The notes under the pieces are model-generated. The model ran no database searches, had not been told where the DNA came from, and worked only from the letters and a program-made list of their open reading frames with translations. A stretch of DNA of 64,000 nt from Acidobacteriota bacterium (GTDB taxonomy: Bacteria; Acidobacteriota; UBA6911; RPQK01; JAJDTT01), in assembly GCA_022827025.1 (NCBI GenBank), contig JAJDTT010000255.1:31728-95727 (forward strand). Reading direction: 5' to 3'. Position numbers and translations under genes: made by a program. Positions 1-8,713 of the stretch are shown piece after piece. Within the stretch, counting starts at the first letter, position 1, and each line of letters begins with the position of its first letter.

Positions 1-1
1 G

Positions 2-496
2 GAGGGAGTGGACCGGGCCTTTCGCAAGCTCGACACCATCAAGGAACAGATCATCTGGTGGGAAGCGGGCGCCCAACCGCCCCAGATGCTGGCGGACGGC
101 GAGGTGGTCATGAGCACGGCCTACAACGGCCGCATCTTCAATGCCCAGATCCTGGAGAAACAGCCCTTCGTGGTGGTCTGGGACGGCCAGGTCCTGGATT
201 GGGGTCAGACGGGCATCGTAGCGGGAACCCGAAACCTGGAGGCGGCGCGGAAGTTCGTCGCCTTCGGGGCCCGGACCGAATCCATGGCGGCCATCGGCCG
301 TTACATCTCCTACAGTCCGGTGCGGCGTTCCGGCACCGCGCTCATTTCGACGCACCTGGAGACCGGGGTGGACATGAAGCCACACATGCCCACGACCCCC
401 GCAAACGTGGCCCGTGCCCTGCACAGCGATTGGGAATGGTGGAGCGATCACTCGGACGAAATGAACGAGCGCTTCAGCGCGTGGCTGGCGCGCTGA
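2..496 (+). CDS. Polyamine-type ABC transporter substrate-binding protein, C-terminal part
   Basis: This is the C-terminal ~165 residues of an extracellular solute-binding protein, the periplasmic receptor that hands its ligand to the two permeases encoded next. The frame is open to the left edge, so the signal peptide and first lobe lie outside the window. What is visible is a lobe rich in aromatic residues (several Trp near the end, such as EWWSDHSDEMNE), as in PotD/PotF-like proteins. The stop overlaps the following permease start by 16 bases, which indicates one operon. Ligand identity (putrescine, spermidine or another small cation) is inferred from the class of permease only. Confidence 0.75.
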   Translation, partial: EGVDRAFRKLDTIKEQIIWWEAGAQPPQMLADGEVVMSTAYNGRIFNAQILEKQPFVVVWDGQVLDWGQTGIVAGTRNLEAARKFVAFGARTESMAAIGRYISYSPVRRSGTALISTHLETGVDMKPHMPTTPANVARALHSDWEWWSDHSDEMNERFSAWLAR

Positions 497-1680
497 GGAA
501 GCCTCAACTGCGGGCGGCGGCCCTGGTGCTGCCGTTGTCGGCCTTCATCCTGGCGACCTTCGTGGCGCCGCTGGTGACCATGCTGACACGCAGCGTCTAC
601 GACCCCATGGTCGCCGACACGTTACCCGAGACCTTGGCCCTGCTGCACGACTGGGACGGGCAGAGCACTCCGTCCGAGGCGGTCTTCGAAACGGCCTCGC
701 GCGAAATGGTGAGGGCCCGCGAGGACCGGAGTCTGGGACGGGTAGCGACGCGCGTCAACCGGGTGGAATCGGGACTGCGCAGCGTCATCATGAAGAGCGC
801 CCGGAGGCTGCACCGCGTCAAGGAAGTCGACTCCTGGCGGGAGGCCATGATCTCCATCGAGCCCGAATGGGGTGAGGCGAAGACCTGGCGGGCGATTCAA
901 CGTGCGGGCGAACGGATCACGACGCGGCACTATCTCCACGCCCTGGATCTGCAGCGCGACGCGGACGGCAGCATCGTTCTCCAGCCCCCGCAGCGGCGTG
1001 TCTATCTGCCGCTTTTGAAGCGCACTTTGGCGGTCAGCCTCGGGATCACCGTTCTGTGCCTGCTGTTGGGTTATCCGCTTGCGTATCTCATCGCCCACGC
1101 GCCGCCCCGCCGGGCCAACCTGCTGCTGTTGCTGGTGCTGGTTCCCTTCTGGACGTCGCTGCTGGTGCGGACCACCTCCTGGATCGTTCTGCTCCAGACC
1201 GAAGGGGTGGTCAACGATACGCTGGTGGCGCTGGGGCTGATCGCCGACGAGAACCGGATCTCCATGATCTACAACATGACCGGCACCGTGGTGGCCATGA
1301 CCCACGTCCTGTTGCCGTTCATGGTGCTTCCGGTCTATTCGGTCATGCGGACGATCCCACCACTCTACATGAGCGCCGCCGCCTCGCTGGGAGCCAGTTT
1401 CCCCCAGGCGTTCCGGCGGGTCTATTGGCCGCAGACTCTGCCCGGCGTGGGCGCCGGATCGCTGCTGGTCTTCATTCTGTCCATCGGCTACTACATCACT
1501 CCCGCGCTGGTGGGGGGACAGAGCGGCCAGCTCATCTCCAACATGATCGCCTATCACATGCAGCAATCGCTGAACTGGGGACTGGCGGCGGCGCTGGGCA
1601 GCATCCTGCTGGGATGCGTGGTCGCCCTCTATCTGCTGTACGACCGCGTCGTCGGCATCGACCGCATGAGGTTGGGGTGA
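481..1680 (+). CDS. ABC transporter permease, PotB-like
   Basis: Inner-membrane permease of the polyamine/opine/spermidine importer family, about 399 residues. A GTG start at 481 is chosen because it keeps the first membrane segment (AALVLPLSAFILATFVAPL) and overlaps the end of the receptor gene. The frame is open further upstream, but that stretch only shadows the receptor gene. After the first helix there is an insert of about 140 charged residues before the core helices begin near residue 180, so this is the long form of the family. The cytoplasmic EAA-type loop is recognisable (AAASLGASFPQAFRRV). It is followed one base later by the partner permease. No ATPase gene is in the window; it is probably upstream. 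Confidence 0.85.
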   Translation: MAGALRKPQLRAAALVLPLSAFILATFVAPLVTMLTRSVYDPMVADTLPETLALLHDWDGQSTPSEAVFETASREMVRAREDRSLGRVATRVNRVESGLRSVIMKSARRLHRVKEVDSWREAMISIEPEWGEAKTWRAIQRAGERITTRHYLHALDLQRDADGSIVLQPPQRRVYLPLLKRTLAVSLGITVLCLLLGYPLAYLIAHAPPRRANLLLLLVLVPFWTSLLVRTTSWIVLLQTEGVVNDTLVALGLIADENRISMIYNMTGTVVAMTHVLLPFMVLPVYSVMRTIPPLYMSAAASLGASFPQAFRRVYWPQTLPGVGAGSLLVFILSIGYYITPALVGGQSGQLISNMIAYHMQQSLNWGLAAALGSILLGCVVALYLLYDRVVGIDRMRLG

Positions 1681-1681
1681 G

Positions 1682-2506
1682 ATGACGGTGTCCGGCAGTG
1701 GTTGGGAACGCGCCGGCCGGGTCTCGTACCTGGCCTTCTGCATCGCCGTCTTCCTGTTTCTGATCGCGCCGATCCTGGTGATCGTGCCCCTCAGCTTCAA
1801 CGTGGAGCCCTATTTCACCTTCACCGAGGGGATGTTGCGCCTGGACCCGGAAGCCTATTCGCTGCGCTGGTACCGGACCGTCGCCGAAGACGAAGAGTGG
1901 CGCCGGGCGCTGGTCAACAGCCTCATCATCGGCATTGCGGCGACGGCGCTGGCGACGACTTTGGGAACGCTGGCCGCGTTGGGATTGGCGAGTCCCGCCA
2001 TGCCCGGACGGCCCCTGGCCATGAGCTTGTTGATTTCACCCATGGTCACGCCGGTCATCATCTCGGCGGCAGGAATGTTCTTCTTCTACTCCAAGATGGG
2101 CCTGGCCCAGACCCACCTGGGGCTGATCCTGGCCCATGCGGCGTTGGGCACTCCGTTCGTGGTGATCACGGTCACGGCCACGCTTGCCGGCTTCGACGCC
2201 AATCTGACGCGAGCCGCCGCCAGCCTGGGCGCCGGGCCGGTGCGGACCTTTGCGCGCGTGCAGTTGCCCATCATCGCCCCCGGCGTGGTTTCGGGCGCGC
2301 TCTTCGCCTTCGCCACCTCCTTCGACGAAGTGGTGACGGTGCTGTTCATAGGGGGCCTGGACCAGCGTACCGTTCCGCGGCAGATGTGGTCGGGAATCCG
2401 CGAGGAGATCAGCCCCGCGATCCTGGCCGTCGCCACGTTCCTGATCGCTTTTGCGTTGATTTTCATGCTGGTCGTGGAACGGCTGCGCCGCCGTGCCTCC
2501 GGATAA
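1682..2506 (+). CDS. ABC transporter permease, PotC-like
   Basis: Second permease of the same importer, 274 residues, of the usual length for PotC/PotI. Six hydrophobic segments can be picked out and the EAA loop is present (LTRAAASLGAGPVRTFARV). The ATG lies one base after the previous stop, so translation is probably coupled. It should pair with the preceding permease and an ATPase to move the ligand delivered by the receptor. The C-terminus ends in a short Arg-rich cytoplasmic tail. Nothing abnormal is seen in the frame. Confidence 0.88.
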   Translation: MTVSGSGWERAGRVSYLAFCIAVFLFLIAPILVIVPLSFNVEPYFTFTEGMLRLDPEAYSLRWYRTVAEDEEWRRALVNSLIIGIAATALATTLGTLAALGLASPAMPGRPLAMSLLISPMVTPVIISAAGMFFFYSKMGLAQTHLGLILAHAALGTPFVVITVTATLAGFDANLTRAAASLGAGPVRTFARVQLPIIAPGVVSGALFAFATSFDEVVTVLFIGGLDQRTVPRQMWSGIREEISPAILAVATFLIAFALIFMLVVERLRRRASG

Positions 2507-2521
2507 TCGTGGAGAAATCTT

Positions 2522-3265
2522 TTGTCAATCGAATCCCCTGCCGACTTTGACGGCCTCGCCCGCGTCGGAAGGGTGGTCGCGTCAACGTTGAAGGCCATGG
2601 CGGACACCGTCCGTCCTGGAGTTTCTACCGCCGAAGTGGATGCCGTCGGGGCGGGAGTGCTCCGTCGGCACGGGGCCCGGTCTGCACCAAGGATTTTCTA
2701 CGGTTTTCCCGGTGTCAATTTGATCAGTGTCAACGACGAGGTCGTCCATGGCGTTCCCGGCGAACGGGTATTGCGGCCCGGAGATCTGGTGAGCCTCGAC
2801 GTCACCGCCGAGTTGGACGGATACATCGCGGATGCAGCGACGACCGTCCCCCTGGCGCCGTATTCGAGGAAAGCCGCGAGATTGTGCCGATGTGCCAGAC
2901 AGGCGTTTGAAAAGGCGGCGGCTGTCGCCCGTGCCGGAACACCCATCCAATACATCGGCCGGGCAATTGAACGAGAAGTCCGGCAGCGGGGATTCTCGGT
3001 GCTCGCCGAGTTGGCCGGCCATGGGACAGGGAGACGGATCCACGAGGACCCGGTTGTTTCCAACGTTTTCCATCCGTCGGATACGCAGCCGTTGACGGAT
3101 GGACTCGTCCTCACCATCGAGCCCTTGATCGCCGAACGATCGGAGCGAGTCTTCGCGGACGATGACGGATGGACTCTGCGGACGGCCGGCGGCGATCTGT
3201 CCGCCCACTACGAACACACCCTCGTGATTACGAAAGAAAAGCCGATCCTGCTCACGGCAGCGTAA
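2522..3265 (+). CDS. map: Type I methionine aminopeptidase
   Basis: Cytoplasmic metalloprotease that removes the initiator methionine from new proteins, 247 residues, the normal length for type I enzymes. All metal and catalytic positions expected for the family can be placed: His76, Asp93, Asp104, His167, Glu200 and Glu231, in contexts such as AGHGTGRRIHEDP, LTIEP and YEHTL. The start is TTG at 2522; a GGAG sits seven bases upstream, which decides this start. It lies 15 bases after the ABC permease stop, so it may be co-transcribed with the importer. Because such clusters often carry a second, specialised copy, this may not be the only map in the genome. Confidence 0.9.
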   Translation: MSIESPADFDGLARVGRVVASTLKAMADTVRPGVSTAEVDAVGAGVLRRHGARSAPRIFYGFPGVNLISVNDEVVHGVPGERVLRPGDLVSLDVTAELDGYIADAATTVPLAPYSRKAARLCRCARQAFEKAAAVARAGTPIQYIGRAIEREVRQRGFSVLAELAGHGTGRRIHEDPVVSNVFHPSDTQPLTDGLVLTIEPLIAERSERVFADDDGWTLRTAGGDLSAHYEHTLVITKEKPILLTAA

Positions 3266-3372
3266 GGGTCACGGTTTCTGAAAAGACATCACCGGCATTT
3301 CCTTGGCGGGTTGCCTTCCCTTCCGTACCTGTGGTCAAATCCGAGCCCGACGGGGATCAGAGGGAGGAATTC

Positions 3373-3624
3373 ATGGGGAACGCGTCGATTCGACGGCTGG
3401 TCTATGCGGCTCTGTTGCTCGCGTACCTGCTCCACAACGACCTCTGGCTCTGGAACGATTCCAGGATCATGCTGGGTCTTCCGGTCGGCCTTCTCTACCA
3501 TGTCGGCTTCTGCGCGGCCGCCTCGGTGATCCTTACCCTCCTGATTCGCTTCTGTTGGCCCCTTCCGCAACAGTCCTCACCGGCTGCGCCCGGGACATCG
3601 CATAAGGACGAAGCACAGCCGTGA
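3373..3624 (+). CDS. DUF3311 small membrane protein, symporter partner
   Basis: An 83-residue protein with two predicted membrane helices separated by LHNDLWLWND and GLPVGLLYHVGFC, the pattern of the DUF3311 family, which is typically encoded just before sodium:solute symporters. The ATG at 3373 is preceded by a strong GGGAGGAA ribosome site; the longer upstream frame only shadows the aminopeptidase gene. The stop overlaps the symporter start in a GTGA junction, so translational coupling and a role as a small accessory subunit are likely. The molecular function of DUF3311 proteins is not established. Confidence 0.8.
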   Translation: MGNASIRRLVYAALLLAYLLHNDLWLWNDSRIMLGLPVGLLYHVGFCAAASVILTLLIRFCWPLPQQSSPAAPGTSHKDEAQP

Positions 3625-5084
3625 TCATCCCTATCATCTTCGTCTACCTGGCACTGGTGATTCTGGTCGGGAGCCTCAGCCACCGCCTCTTCCGGGGGAC
3701 GGGAGAAGACTATTTCGTCGCCACTCGCAGCATCGGTCCCTTCATCCTTCTCATGTCCCTGTTCGGGACCAACATGACCGCCTTCGCCCTGCTGGGGGCA
3801 TCGGGGGAGGCCTATCACGAAGGGATCGGCGTCTTTTCCCTGATGGCGTCGTCGTCCGCTCTGATCATCCCCAGCGTCTTCTTCTTCGTGGGGACGCGGC
3901 TCTGGGCCATCGGGAAACGGGAAGGCTACATCACCCAGGTCCAGTATTTTCGGGCCCGTTGGGGTTCCGACCGCCTGGGGCTTCTCCTGTTCGTGGTACT
4001 GGTGGGATTGGTCGTCCCGTACCTGCTGATCGGCGTCATGGCGGGAGGAGTCACCCTGAACCAGGTGACCGACGGACAGATTCCCGAGTGGCTGGGCGGC
4101 CTGATCATCTGTCTGGTGGTCCTGACCTATGTATCCACCAGCGGCTTGAGAGCCACCGCCTGGGTGAACACTTTCCAGACCCTGGTGTTCATGATCCTGG
4201 GCGCCGTGGCGTTCGTGGTGATCACCAGAAAGCTGGGAGGGTTGTCCCAAGGACTGGAGCGGGTTATGGAAACCCATCCCGAACTCCTGATCCGAGGCGA
4301 ACACATCAAGCCCCTGCAGCTTCTGACCTACACCTGCATCCCCCTCTCGGTGGGGATGTTCCCGCACATGTTCATGCACTGGCTGTCGGCGCGGCGGGCC
4401 GAAGCCTTTCGCTTCCCTCTCAAGGTCTACCCGCTGTGCATCGCGGCGGTCTGGGTGCCGAGCGTCCTGTTGGGGGTCTTGGGCCGAGTCGACTTTCCCG
4501 ATCTGACGGTCGCAGAGGCCAACTCCGTCCTGGTCAAGATGATCGCGCTGCACTCGCCGGAGATCGTGGCCGGGCTCCTGGCGGCCGGGGTGCTGGCCGC
4601 CGTCATGTCCTCGCTGGACTCCCAGTTCCTCTCCCTGGGCAGCATGTTCACCGAGGACATCGTTCGCCACTACGGGTTTCACGACCGGATGAGCGAGCAG
4701 GCGCAGGTGCGCGCCGGCAGGCTGTTCGTGGTCGGCCTCGTGGCCGTCATCTATCTCCTCTCCCTGGTCACCGACCGAAGCATCTTCAAGCTGGCGGTCT
4801 GGTCCTTCACCGGATTCGCCTCGCTGTTCCCGGTCGTGGCGGCGGCACTGTTCTGGAAGCGAAGCACCAAGTACGGCGCCTGTGCCTCGATCCTCAGCGT
4901 GGTGGTCCTGTGGATCTATTTCTTCCGGCTGGGCTGGGAATCGCCCGGGTACACGCTGGGAGGAACCGGAGTCATGCCCGTGGCGTTCATACTGGGGGTC
5001 TCGGCCCTGTCCATGATCGTCGTTTCCCTGCTGACTCAGCCGCCCCGGAAATCGGTGCTGCGGAAGTTCTTTCCTTCATCCTGA
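3621..5084 (+). CDS. Sodium:solute symporter (SSS family)
   Basis: Inner-membrane secondary transporter, 487 residues, with about 13 hydrophobic segments as expected for the SSS family. The N-terminal region carries the typical sequence around TEDYFVATR-type motifs (here GEDYFVATRSIG), and the conserved LAAVMSSLDSQFLSLGSMF segment lies around residue 325, the region that forms the sodium site in this family. The GTG start overlaps the stop of the DUF3311 gene by four bases. Substrate cannot be told from sequence alone; pantothenate/proline-like and carboxylate carriers all share this fold. Confidence 0.9.
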   Translation: MIIPIIFVYLALVILVGSLSHRLFRGTGEDYFVATRSIGPFILLMSLFGTNMTAFALLGASGEAYHEGIGVFSLMASSSALIIPSVFFFVGTRLWAIGKREGYITQVQYFRARWGSDRLGLLLFVVLVGLVVPYLLIGVMAGGVTLNQVTDGQIPEWLGGLIICLVVLTYVSTSGLRATAWVNTFQTLVFMILGAVAFVVITRKLGGLSQGLERVMETHPELLIRGEHIKPLQLLTYTCIPLSVGMFPHMFMHWLSARRAEAFRFPLKVYPLCIAAVWVPSVLLGVLGRVDFPDLTVAEANSVLVKMIALHSPEIVAGLLAAGVLAAVMSSLDSQFLSLGSMFTEDIVRHYGFHDRMSEQAQVRAGRLFVVGLVAVIYLLSLVTDRSIFKLAVWSFTGFASLFPVVAAALFWKRSTKYGACASILSVVVLWIYFFRLGWESPGYTLGGTGVMPVAFILGVSALSMIVVSLLTQPPRKSVLRKFFPSS

Positions 5085-5133
5085 TTGGCCGATCGCTCGG
5101 AGCGCCCGCGCTCCCGGATCAGCGGCTCAGACC

Positions 5134-5700
5134 TCAAGGCTCCAACCAAGTAGCGGCGTCTTCGGGGGTGTCCACGTCGTGGGCGGCCCGAAGAGGAACC
5201 TCGCCGACCGAGGACGCGACACGGGTCAGAGCCCGGGCTCCCCGGTCGCCCCGGAGCGTCACGATCTGGGGAAAGAGGCTTCGGTCCACCAGGGCCGGGG
5301 CTCCCAGCACACCCTCGTAGCGGGAAAGGACCAGGTCGCAACCATCGGTGCGGCGGCGCTCCAGCAGGGCTTCCAGGTGTCCCTTCTCCACGAACGGCTG
5401 GTCGGCCAGGAGTATGAGAGCAGCGCCGAATCCGGGAGGAAGAGCCTCGATTCCCCGGCGCAGGGACGAGGCGAGTCCCTCCTCCCAGTCCGGGTTCACC
5501 ACCACTTCCGCTCCGGCAGCCTTGGCTTCGTTCCCGTACCTGCCGGGGTAGGCCCCGACCACGACCCACACCCGGTCGCAGACCCGCGCGGCGGCGACGG
5601 CGCGGGCCAGAAGGGTCTGGCCGCGATGCCGGAGGAGGAGCTTGGCGAATCCCATGCGCCGGCTCCCGCCGGCGGCCAGAACCACCCCGGCGACGCTCAC
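5134..5700 (-). CDS. mocA: MocA-like molybdenum-cofactor nucleotidyltransferase
   Basis: Cytoplasmic NTP transferase of 188 residues that, in characterised relatives, adds CMP to molybdopterin to make the dinucleotide cofactor used by CO dehydrogenase/xanthine-oxidase-type enzymes. The N-terminal nucleotide-binding signature is clear (VVLAAGGSRRMGFAKLLL), and DQP with following residues marks the metal-binding strand (LILLADQPFVEKG). The GTG start shares a GTGA junction with the end of the upstream VWA gene; a longer reading frame upstream only shadows that gene. It is the last gene of the molybdenum hydroxylase cluster, which supports the cofactor role. Confidence 0.85.
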   Translation of the reverse strand: MSVAGVVLAAGGSRRMGFAKLLLRHRGQTLLARAVAAARVCDRVWVVVGAYPGRYGNEAKAAGAEVVVNPDWEEGLASSLRRGIEALPPGFGAALILLADQPFVEKGHLEALLERRRTDGCDLVLSRYEGVLGAPALVDRSLFPQIVTLRGDRGARALTRVASSVGEVPLRAAHDVDTPEDAATWLEP

Positions 5701-6815
5701 AGCCGGTCCGTGAAACGCCGCAGGCTGGCCAGATCCACCACGGGGGCGAATCTGTCGGTATGGGGCAGGATGACCCGGATGCCGGCGGTGGTGGGACGGT
5801 AGCCGGGAGCGGCCGCCAGCGGGCTCAGCCAGAGGAGCCGGGCCCCGGACTGCTTCAGGCGAATCAAGGTCCGCTCCAACAGGTCCAGGTCTCCCGTGTC
5901 CCAACCGTCGCTGAGGACCAGCACCGCCGTCTGCGACCCCAATTGGTGAGCGTACAGATCCAGGAAATCGTGGAAGCAGGCCCCGATCCGGGTGCCGGTG
6001 CTTCTCCGGGGAAGGACGCGCTTGAGCGCCTGCCGTGCCCCCCGTGCGCCTCTCACCTGCAGGGCGCGCGTCAGCCGGTAGAGGCGCGTGCTGAAGGCGA
6101 AGACCTCCACCCGCCCCAGTCCCCGTTGCGAGGCGCAGGCATGGGAGAACTGGAACAGAAAGGAACTGTGCAACTCCATGGAGCCGCTCACGTCCATCAG
6201 GACCACCAGGCGAACCCGGTCCAGGCGGCGCCTCCGGAAGACCAGGTCCATCAACTCACCCCCTCGCTGGGTGCTCCGGTGGACCGTCCGCCTCAGGTCC
6301 GGAACCCGCCCGCGGGTACTGATCCGCCGGCGGCGAGACCTGCGCCGGGACAATTTCCTGGCCAGGCGGCGTACGGTGAGCTTCAACTGGGCGGACTCGG
6401 GAATGCCCGGGGGAGGACTTTCCGTCAGGACCTCCAGCGGGCTGTAGGAGCCCTGGCGGATCTCCCCCTCGGTCTCGGACCCCTGGGACCAGGCCACCAG
6501 ATTCAGGCCGAAACGGGGCAGAGTGGCCCGAAGCCGGTCAGTCTCGTCCGGTCCCAGGTCGGTCCGTCCGTTCTCTTCCAGCAGTCCGCCCCGGAAGTAC
6601 CGATCGAACAGATGGTCGAAACGCTCGATTTCCGCGGGACTTCCGGCGAAAAGGGTTCGGAGCGCGTGGAAGAAATCGCCCCGGTCGGCGATCCCGAACC
6701 TCCGGAGCGCGGTCAGGGCGTCACCCACCTCCCGAGGGCCGGCCCTCATCCCCTCGGAGCGCAGAATGCGGGCGAAGGCCATCACATTCTCCTCCAAGAG
6801 ACCCGGATAGGACAT
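5697..6815 (-). CDS. coxE: VWA-domain protein, CoxE-like
   Basis: A 372-residue cytoplasmic protein. The C-terminal half is a von Willebrand A domain with an intact MIDAS motif DVSGS (Asp208, Ser210, Ser212). A very basic linker (residues about 149-170) precedes it. The N-terminal part resembles the region that contacts the partner AAA+ ATPase. In CoxD/CoxE pairs the two proteins work as a chaperone that inserts the metal or sulfur ligand into the large subunit of the hydroxylase. It starts at an ATG inside the ATGA junction with the ATPase gene, and its stop overlaps the mocA start, so the three are coupled. Confidence 0.88.
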   Translation of the reverse strand: MSYPGLLEENVMAFARILRSEGMRAGPREVGDALTALRRFGIADRGDFFHALRTLFAGSPAEIERFDHLFDRYFRGGLLEENGRTDLGPDETDRLRATLPRFGLNLVAWSQGSETEGEIRQGSYSPLEVLTESPPPGIPESAQLKLTVRRLARKLSRRRSRRRRISTRGRVPDLRRTVHRSTQRGGELMDLVFRRRRLDRVRLVVLMDVSGSMELHSSFLFQFSHACASQRGLGRVEVFAFSTRLYRLTRALQVRGARGARQALKRVLPRRSTGTRIGACFHDFLDLYAHQLGSQTAVLVLSDGWDTGDLDLLERTLIRLKQSGARLLWLSPLAAAPGYRPTTAGIRVILPHTDRFAPVVDLASLRRFTDRL

Positions 6816-7741
6816 CAGGACTGAGCCAGGACGGCTTCCATCTGCTCCACCGCCCGGGTGATTCCTCCCGAGTCGAAGCCTCCGAGTCCGGCCAGCAGCG
6901 CCTGGAGAAAGCGGCTTCGGACCCGGCGCTGATCCTCCACGTGCTTGAGCAGCACGCCCAGGGTCGATTCGATCACCTCCGGCCCCAATCGGTTCCGGTC
7001 CAGGTAGAGGAGGGTCGCCACCCAATCCAGGGTCTCGGAGACTCCTGGAGCCTTCTCCAGGGGGAGGCGGCGCAACATCTGGACGAAGGCCACGATCCGG
7101 GCCGATATGGCCTCTCCGGCGCCGGGCACCCGGGCTCGAACGATGTCCAGCTCCTTGTCGAACGACGGATAGTCGATCCAGAGATACAGGCAGCGCCGTC
7201 TCAGGGCATCGGCCAGATCCCGGGTCCGGTTGCTGGTGAGCACCGTATAGGGAACCTGCCGGGCCGTGAGCGTCCCCAATTCCGGAACCGAGACCTGCCA
7301 GTCGGAGAGCAACTCCAGGAGGAAGGCCTCGAACTCCTCATCGCTCCGGTCCACCTCGTCGATGAGAAGCACCGGCGCCTTCGGGGAAGTGATGGCCTCC
7401 AGGAGAGGACGTTTCAAGAGGTAGTCGACGCTGAAGATGTCGGCCCGCCCGGAACCGCTGGCCTCGGCGAGGCGGATGTCCAACAACTGCTTCTGATAGT
7501 TCCACTCGTAGAGAGCGGAGCTGGTGTCGATGCCTTCGTAGCACTGCAGGCGGATCAGATTCGTGCCCAGGACGCTGGACATGGCGCCGGCGATCGCCGT
7601 CTTGCCCACTCCCGTGGGCCCCTCCACCAGGAGCGGGCGTCCCAGGACCGACGCCAGTTGAATGGCCGTCGCCACGGGGCGTTCGGCAATGTAGCCTTGG
7701 CGCTCCAACCGGCGTTGGAGCTGCTCGATTTCAGGGTGCAT
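6815..7741 (-). CDS. coxD: MoxR-type AAA+ ATPase, CoxD-like
   Basis: AAA+ ATPase of 308 residues in the MoxR/CoxD family. Walker A is GPTGVGKT at residues 41-48, Walker B is VLLIDEVD, and an Arg-rich sensor region follows (LTSNRTRDLADALRRR). It is expected to act with the VWA protein on maturation of the CoxL-type subunit. The ATG at 7741 gives a normal-length protein; a TTG 54 bases further upstream is possible but has no visible ribosome site. It follows the FAD subunit gene by 87 bases and overlaps the VWA gene by four. Confidence 0.88.
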   Translation of the reverse strand: MHPEIEQLQRRLERQGYIAERPVATAIQLASVLGRPLLVEGPTGVGKTAIAGAMSSVLGTNLIRLQCYEGIDTSSALYEWNYQKQLLDIRLAEASGSGRADIFSVDYLLKRPLLEAITSPKAPVLLIDEVDRSDEEFEAFLLELLSDWQVSVPELGTLTARQVPYTVLTSNRTRDLADALRRRCLYLWIDYPSFDKELDIVRARVPGAGEAISARIVAFVQMLRRLPLEKAPGVSETLDWVATLLYLDRNRLGPEVIESTLGVLLKHVEDQRRVRSRFLQALLAGLGGFDSGGITRAVEQMEAVLAQS

Positions 7742-7828
7742 TGAACGGAGCGGGACCGGCGGACCCAGTGTGGACTGGGCCCGGTCCCGGGACAAAAAGA
7801 TCTAACGAGTGCCGCGAAGCACCGGGAA

Positions 7829-8701
7829 CTATCCGCCGGCGCGCTCCGAGGCCGTGGTGAGGGCCCGCTTCACGTAGGTGGCCGCCAACGCCCTCCGGTA
7901 GTCGGCTCCGGCAAAGTAATCGTCCAGGGGCTCGACTCCATCGGTGGCATGCGCCGAGGCCGCCGCAATGGCGTCCGCGCTGATGGCGGATCCCTCCAGA
8001 GCCGACTCGACCCCGGTGGCCCGGTAGGCGCCGTCGGAGATTCCCGTCACGCCCACGCGGCACTTGACGCAATTGCCTCCACCGTCGGTCTCGACCACCG
8101 CCGCGACGCCGCAGACGGCGTAACCCGACGCCGGATGCGGGACCTTCAGGTAGGCGCCTCCTGAATTGGCTCCGAGGCCGGCGACCCGCACTTCCACCAG
8201 CAACTCGTCCTGTTGCAACGCCGTCGCGAAGAAGCCGAAGAAGAACTGGTCGGCGGGAATGGTCCGCCGCCCTCCGGGGCCCTGGGCGACGAGCTGCGCC
8301 TCCAACGCCAGTGCCGGAGCCGGCTGATCGGCCGCCGGGTCGGCATGGGCCAGGCTGCCGCCCAAGGTTCCCATGTTCCGGACCTGGACATCTCCGATCA
8401 GTCCCGCGGCCTCCGCCAGGGGAGCCGCCTTCTGCTGCAAGCTTTCCGAGACCTCCACCTCCGTATGCGTGGTGAGAGCCCCGATGGCCAGATCGCCGTT
8501 CTCCTCCCGGATGTAGCTCAAGCTGGACTTGAGGTTCTTCAGATCCACCAGATGCTGGGACGAGGCCAGGCGCAGCTTCATCATGGGGATCAGGCTGTGC
8601 CCTCCCGCCAGCAGCTTGGCATCGGAGCCATGCCGGCTCAGAAGGTCGAGGGCCTCCTCGATGGTCTCGGGAGCGTGGTACTCGAATTCACCTGGAAACA
8701 T
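7829..8701 (-). CDS. coxM: FAD-binding medium subunit of molybdenum hydroxylase
   Basis: FAD subunit of a CO-dehydrogenase/xanthine-oxidase-type heterotrimer, 290 residues, passing electrons from the iron-sulfur subunit to the acceptor. The two FAD motifs are intact: AGGHSLIPMMKLRLA near residue 32 and NMGTLGGSLAHADPAAD near residue 108. The C-terminal CO_deh_flav_C domain covers roughly the last 110 residues. It sits 12 bases after the large-subunit gene, so the order here is S-L-M rather than the M-S-L of Oligotropha. Substrate is decided by the large subunit. Confidence 0.93.
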   Translation of the reverse strand: MFPGEFEYHAPETIEEALDLLSRHGSDAKLLAGGHSLIPMMKLRLASSQHLVDLKNLKSSLSYIREENGDLAIGALTTHTEVEVSESLQQKAAPLAEAAGLIGDVQVRNMGTLGGSLAHADPAADQPAPALALEAQLVAQGPGGRRTIPADQFFFGFFATALQQDELLVEVRVAGLGANSGGAYLKVPHPASGYAVCGVAAVVETDGGGNCVKCRVGVTGISDGAYRATGVESALEGSAISADAIAAASAHATDGVEPLDDYFAGADYRRALAATYVKRALTTASERAGG

Positions 8702-8713
8702 GCTCTACCTCCC